Below, one piece after another: positions 59,771-64,000 of a stretch of DNA of 64,000 nucleotides (the stretch's first letter is position 1; each line of letters begins with the position of its first letter). The position numbers and the translations under genes were made by a program. The notes beneath the pieces are model-generated. The model was not told where the DNA came from. It saw only the letters and a program-made list of their open reading frames with translations, and did no database searches. This stretch comes from Heliopora coerulea. Taxonomy: Eukaryota; Cnidaria; Anthozoa; Scleralcyonacea; Helioporidae. The DNA lies in contig JASJOG010000144.1 of assembly GCA_030142905.1 (NCBI GenBank), positions 434,001 through 498,000 on the forward strand, written 5' to 3'.

Positions 59771-60328
59771 CTGAAATATCAAATAAGGCCAGTGGTTAAC
59801 TGTACGGAGTTTTACTTTAGCTCTTAAACGGTAATTTACTCTGATTACCTAATGTCATAGCGAAATAACACAATATAGTAACATCTTTGTAAGGTGTGAT
59901 ACGTATATGGTATAACATGATATAATAAAGTTTGGCGTGGTTTGGGATGGTGTGGTCTGGCGGTCCAATGTTACCTAGCATAGCAGTATGTCAGTACATA
60001 CGTTAGGGAAAGCAATGTCATCACAGTACATTCTGTAGTACAAGATGATATCATATGGTATTAATTAGAATTACACTAGTAATCTGGAAGGCGCGGATTG
60101 AAAGATAAGATTCATTTCTTAGAACTTCTTAGGATGAATTTAGGCGTATTGCTTTTAAAATGATACTTCAAATAAACTGTCTCTCCATGCACATCACAGT
60201 CATAATATAGCATATGCGATAACATAGCTTTTCAGGCCATGGTACGTGTTGTTATATATGATACCATGCTATATTACACCCTATGATAAAACAAACCATA
60301 TCAAATCATGGCGTTCAATGCTATACCA
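59771..60328. other. Low-complexity intronic stretch
   Basis: It is enriched in ATACCATA, ATATGGTAT and TGATAT words without a fixed period. Similar words close the window at 63970-64000. No coding signal. Confidence 0.35.
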
Positions 60329-60352
60329 TAATAATAATAATAATAATAATAA
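60329..60352. repeat. (AAT)n microsatellite
   Basis: About eight uninterrupted TAA triplets. Confidence 0.8.
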
Positions 60353-60522
60353 AGGCTCTCTCGATATGATTTACTTGCTTCGTCTAACAACTTGTCTGAA
60401 TTTCTTTATTAATCAAAATTAACATCAGAAAGTTAATAGCATTATCCTTCTTATTGCCCCAGGCCTCTGGGTGAAACCCGGCAATATGATTGTAGAAAAT
60501 AGTCTTTAAAATAAAGTAACTA

Positions 60523-60524
60523 TT

Positions 60525-60555
<31 letters not shown>

Positions 60556-60584
60556 TAATAATAATAATAATAATAATAATAATA
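60523..60584. repeat. (AAT)n microsatellite
   Basis: About twenty triplets with a TGA interruption near 60553. It lies directly upstream of the retrotransposon remnant. The - strand Tyr run is its shadow. Confidence 0.8.
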
Positions 60585-60660
60585 TCCACCATCCAACCAA
60601 AATATAAATAAAACAAAATCAAAACGACTAAAATGGTCAAAAGAGGAGTATAAAGAAGTC

Positions 60661-62160
60661 ATGTCTGCCTATTATAAGGCACAACTAAACCCAACACAGC
60701 CAATTACGAAAGAATCATACAGACTTTTGAGACTAAACAACCCAGATGTAAGACCGAACCATGATGCTACATTACTATCCAACATTAGGCGTTATATTGT
60801 TAAAAAGAATAAACTTACACAACATGAACTGAACAAGTTACAAACAGAAGTGCAAAACCAGCTACAAAAAGAAACCCTTCACGATCCAACCTTGCCCAGT
60901 GAAGAACCGGAAAACAATTCGCAAGTTAATCAACCAGATATTAGCGATGGTATCCCAACACAATGTGAAAACAATGTTGATCAGCAAGAAAAAATGGGCA
61001 TCTCCGCAAGACACTCCGAAATTGACACAAGTCAGGCTCCACCAACTGAAACCTTCTTAGGAGATGGAGAAAACAATACCTGTAGGGGCCAATGTGACTC
61101 TGAAAACGATACAAATGATGAAATAGTCGAAATAGCTGAGGAGATTATGAAAAGGTTCCACATTGTAAAAGATACCAACATAAATGAGAGGGAGTCCCTT
61201 CCCAAGATTGCAAATAGTAAGAAAAACAGATCCATTATTGAAAAAGGGAATAAAGCACTTGAGCGGATCTTGCCAACAATAAAAGAGAACGCAACATGCA
61301 AAATTATGGATGTAAATCATCTACTATACGCCACCGCGTATACCATCACGTCAGAATGCGGTATTAAAATTAAAAAAAGAGGAGGAAATACAAACGTCCA
61401 CAAAAAACCCGCGTGGATTGAGAAGATCAATAAAGAGGTCAAGACAATGCGGAAGGACATTTCGTTTCTCGTCGAGTGCAGTAAATCGAATGTGAAGAAG
61501 ATCAACAAGGTAAGAAGAATCAACTGCAAATATAACTTCAAGTCAAATGAAAGTTTACACACCAAAATTGAGACCCTTAAACAAAAAAAATCCAGTTGAA
61601 AGCAATGCGGATCAGAAGGTTCACCAAGCGAACAAATTTCTATAAGCAAAATAAGACTTTCCAGGAAAACACCAAAAAATTCTATAGGGAACTAAGAAAA
61701 AATCAGATTAAAGTCGAGGAAAATCCTTCTGGAGAAGAAATAGAAGAGTTCTGGAGCAATATCTGGAGTAACCCCAAGGAGTTCCGTACAAATGCAGAAT
61801 GGGTAAAGGATTGTGAGCAGGTAAATGAGAATGTTGAAACCCAGAAATGGAAGGAGATCTATGAAGAGGACGTGAAAACTGCACATAAGAAATCACATAA
61901 GTGGAGATCCCCGGGTATTGATAAATTACCAAACTTCTGGCTAAACGCACTATCTAGCACACACAAAGACTTAGCATTTTTGCTCACAGATATTGTAAAG
62001 AACCCTGGAAACGCTCCGGCAAGGCTAACGGAGAGAATTACATATCTCCTTCCAAAATCTGATGAGACCCAACATCCAAAGAACTAAAGACCAATAACTT
62101 GCCTTTCTACCACTTATAAAACATTGACATCTATCTTAACCGACTGTACATACACCTCCT
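60661..62160 (+). pseudogene. Non-LTR retrotransposon ORF with truncated reverse transcriptase
   Basis: The first frame (60661-61599, 312 codons) is hydrophilic, Asn/Lys/Glu-rich, without a clear domain (opening MSAYYKAQLNPTQPITKESY). It continues after a frame change at 61596 with FKKR-like text (RFTKRTNFYKQNKTFQENTK), EFWSNIWSNP, AEWV, then the early reverse-transcriptase block KSHKWRSPGIDKLPNFWLNA. ITYLLPKSDETQHPKN follows, then a stop at 62085-62087 where relatives have Tyr. RPITCLSTTYKTLTSILTD continues in frame after it. Homology ends near 62160, before the catalytic YxDD block, so the 3' end is lost. The LINE clade is uncertain. It sits between an AAT microsatellite and a pogo fragment. 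Confidence 0.7.
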
Positions 62161-62226
62161 TTCCTTTCGAAAGTATTTCAATGTTTCAATGATTGGAAAC
62201 AGTAGAAAACCAAGATACTTGGGCGG

Positions 62227-62740
62227 TTGCAAAACTTTACCGTGTACGAAGATGCGAGCGAATTTCCTAAGACGTTCGATTTGCTGGATGCTATGAATAC
62301 GATTGTCGCCTGCTGGTCTGAGATAACCACAAAAACAATCGCAAACTGTTTCCGCCATGCAGGTTTTGTGTCCAAATATGATAGCGATGAAGATTCGTGG
62401 GCGGAAGATGATGATATTCCGTTGGCTCAACTGTTGGCGGCTCCACGTGGTATGGATCAGCAAACTTTCGATGAAATTATATCTGCAGACAACTTTCTCG
62501 AAACAGCGCCACCAGTTGATGAGAACTCAATAATCAACGAGTAACAAAGCATCCAGGAGAGTGACGACGAGCCTGAACCAAAGCCCGTAATAACTCATGC
62601 TCAATTTATTTCTAATTTAGCCGACATGAAGGACTATCTTTGTTTGCACGGCTTCAAAGACTGGAAATCATTCAACTCTCTTACAAATACCACAACCAGA
62701 GGACAATTTGAAAAAGTAAAGAATGAAACACAGACCGAAA
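62227..62740 (+). pseudogene. pogo/Tigger transposase C-terminal fragment
   Basis: FDLLDAMNTIVACWSEITTK followed by TIANCFRHAGF is the typical end of the DDE-1 domain in Tigger/jerky-type transposases. An acidic stretch (DSDEDSWAEDDD) and a tail with FISNLADMKDYLCLHGFKDW follow. A TAA at 62542-62544 interrupts the frame, which then continues in register to about 62740. The catalytic DDE part is missing. A 3' terminal repeat of the same element probably ends near 63220. Confidence 0.7.
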
Positions 62741-62960
62741 ATTGTCATCTCTAGTGTGACTTGATATTCAAGTTGGAACAAGAAACGGACAAGTTGAAAA
62801 ACGGAAATATTTCGGTTCTATTTCAGAGTCATCATCAGACGAAATAGAGCCGAAATATTACCGTTTTTCAACTTGTCTGTTTCTTGTTCCAACTTGAATA
62901 TCAAGTCACAAGATGACAATTTTCGGTCTGTGTTTTATTTTTTCTCTTTCAAATATTTCC
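62702..62960. repeat. Foldback D: about 115-bp arms within the pogo 3' region
   Basis: Arms on either side of a loop (TTTCAGAGTCATCATCAGA, 62821-62839) pair along CGAAAATTGTCATCT, GACTTGATATTCAAGTTGGA and ACAAGTTGAAAAACGG. The left arm reaches back into the transposase tail, and its outermost part is also mirrored at the right. The loop resembles the reverse complement of foldback C's loop. No target duplication was found. Confidence 0.75.
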
Positions 62961-63144
62961 ACCGATGTGTGTTCAAATGTTGCAAAAAAGCAAACATTAA
63001 TTGTTATTTCCAAACCTAAGAACAGCTATCTTGTATATTTTAGTTTATTAATAAATACAATTTTTTCTGGTTTTGGTATTTAATCTTTGGTCATTTGTCT
63101 ATTATGCTAATAATTTTGCTGGATGCGCGTCCTGGGAACGAATC

Positions 63145-63220
63145 CGTTTATATGCAAAATCCGCTTATATGCAAAAATTAAGTTGGCAAAAAGGATTTGC
63201 ATATAAGCGGCGGCGACTGT
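63145..63220. repeat. Probable pogo/Tigger 3' terminal repeat
   Basis: CCGTTTATATGC and CCGCTTATATGC are followed by GCATATAAGCGGCGGCGACT, then GT and AA. The end, read inward as ACAGTCGCCGCCGC, looks like a Tigger-type terminus. The 5' partner is not in the window. Confidence 0.45.
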
Positions 63221-63239
63221 AATAGATACATTTAAATAT

Positions 63240-64000
63240 AAAATCAATAGTAAATTATAGCTAGAATTTTTAAACGTTGCAATAGAAGTGATATTACGTA
63301 TATTAATAGAAAGGCTATTCAATAACTGTGGTGCCGCCGCCTGGAACGATCGCGCGCCAACAGTGACTAACATCTTCCTTTTGGGTGGTTCTAATAAAAT
63401 GCCACTATTAGATCTAAGATTATACTAAGACTTGGATTTACCAACTATGAGGTTCTTAATATATGAAGGCGCTAGGCCGTATATGGCTTGAAAAGCAAGT
63501 AATAATACCTTAAAATGTATTTGCGCTCGAATTGGAACCTAATTTAGTTCACCTAAAACAGGGGTAATGTGGGAATACTTCCCAATATCCATAACTAATC
63601 TAGCAGCAGCATTGTGAACATGTTGCAGTTTAAATATTTGTTCTTTGGGAAGTCCATATAACAGGCTGTTACAATAGTCTATCCTACTGTAGTAATAAAT
63701 GCATGTACTAAAATCAGTAGACAGCCTCTTGATAAATACTTCTTAATACGTCTAATGTTATGAAGATAGAAAAAAGCAGCTTTACATGTTTGTAATATGC
63801 GTTGACATACTTAAATTTGAGTCAAGCCAACAGCCGAGATTTTTAACATTGGAACTAGGATTAATCTACGAATTACCTACTGAAATATTAATTGGCTGCA
63901 ATTTACATAGTTGCTGCCGGGTTCCAAATTAGAATAAACTCGGTCTTCTCATCATTAATCAAACGCTTATCATGAATACCATACCATAAATACCATACTG
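63240..64000 (-). pseudogene. L2/CR1-like LINE reverse transcriptase, C-terminal part
   Basis: Read on -, starting at the right edge: NDEKTEFILI, VKNLGCWLDSNLSMSTHIT, CKAAFFYLHNIRRIKKYLS, HAFITVGIDYCNSLLYGLPK, LQHVHNAAARLVMD, AFQAIYGLAPSYI and GARSFQAAAPQLLNSL in the order typical of this LINE group. Several stops and frame changes separate them. The YxDD block should lie beyond 64 kb. The fragment is probably in an ING3 intron, on the same strand as that gene. Confidence 0.8.

Noticed and set aside
60384..60662. Tyr-rich 92-residue - strand protein
   Set aside because: It is a reading of the AAT microsatellite.

Overview
This is a gene-poor, AT-rich, repeat-laden window of an animal nuclear genome. 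Spliced genes with GT-AG introns, a BOULE/DAZ-family germline RNA-binding gene, an ING3-type chromatin gene, hAT, Tc1 and pogo transposons, LINE remnants, MITEs and tRNA-like arrays together suggest an invertebrate. An anthozoan cnidarian such as a stony coral is my best guess, but that is inference and no species marker was found.

Layout: (1) 613-941, + strand: last coding exon of an SLC35B4-like nucleotide-sugar transporter. (2) 3387-13404, + strand: a complete nine-exon boule-like gene whose exon phases all agree, encoding 182 residues with one RRM. Its introns carry MITEs. (3) 14429-20909: a decayed hAT element with 66-bp terminal inverted repeats. Its transposase intron was invaded by a 2.8-kb insertion of 12 tRNA-like genes (nine on the - strand, then three on the +) flanked by a 13-bp target duplication. 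A second insertion near its 3' end is flanked by a 25-bp direct repeat. (4) 21-35 kb: MITEs, long foldback (hairpin) insertions, a dead Tc1-like element and a few unidentified exon-like segments. (5) 35.9-38.2 kb: a satellite of about 141 bp with palindromic motifs. It is followed at 38.7-44.7 kb by a 171-bp satellite with higher-order duplication. (6) 45-55 kb: more foldbacks, a short palindromic dispersed repeat family, a tRNA-derived SINE, and weak exon-like segments on the - strand. (7) 55372-59770, - strand: the last six exons of an ING3-like gene ending in a PHD finger. Its N-terminal exons are not seen and should lie beyond 64 kb. (8) 60.6-64 kb, probably inside the upstream ING3 intron: remnants of a non-LTR retrotransposon, a pogo/Tigger element, a foldback and an L2-like LINE.

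The three host genes look independent: Golgi/ER nucleotide-sugar transport, germline translational control, and histone-mark reading. I see no operon logic. The most unusual signal is structural. Four separate insertions, including the tRNA array, share one layout: an 11-13-bp direct repeat, a one-sided unpaired tail of 27-41 nt, then a long inverted repeat whose other end abuts the second direct repeat exactly. They share no sequence, which points to a common insertion mechanism (snap-back or hairpin DNA capture) rather than one repeat family.
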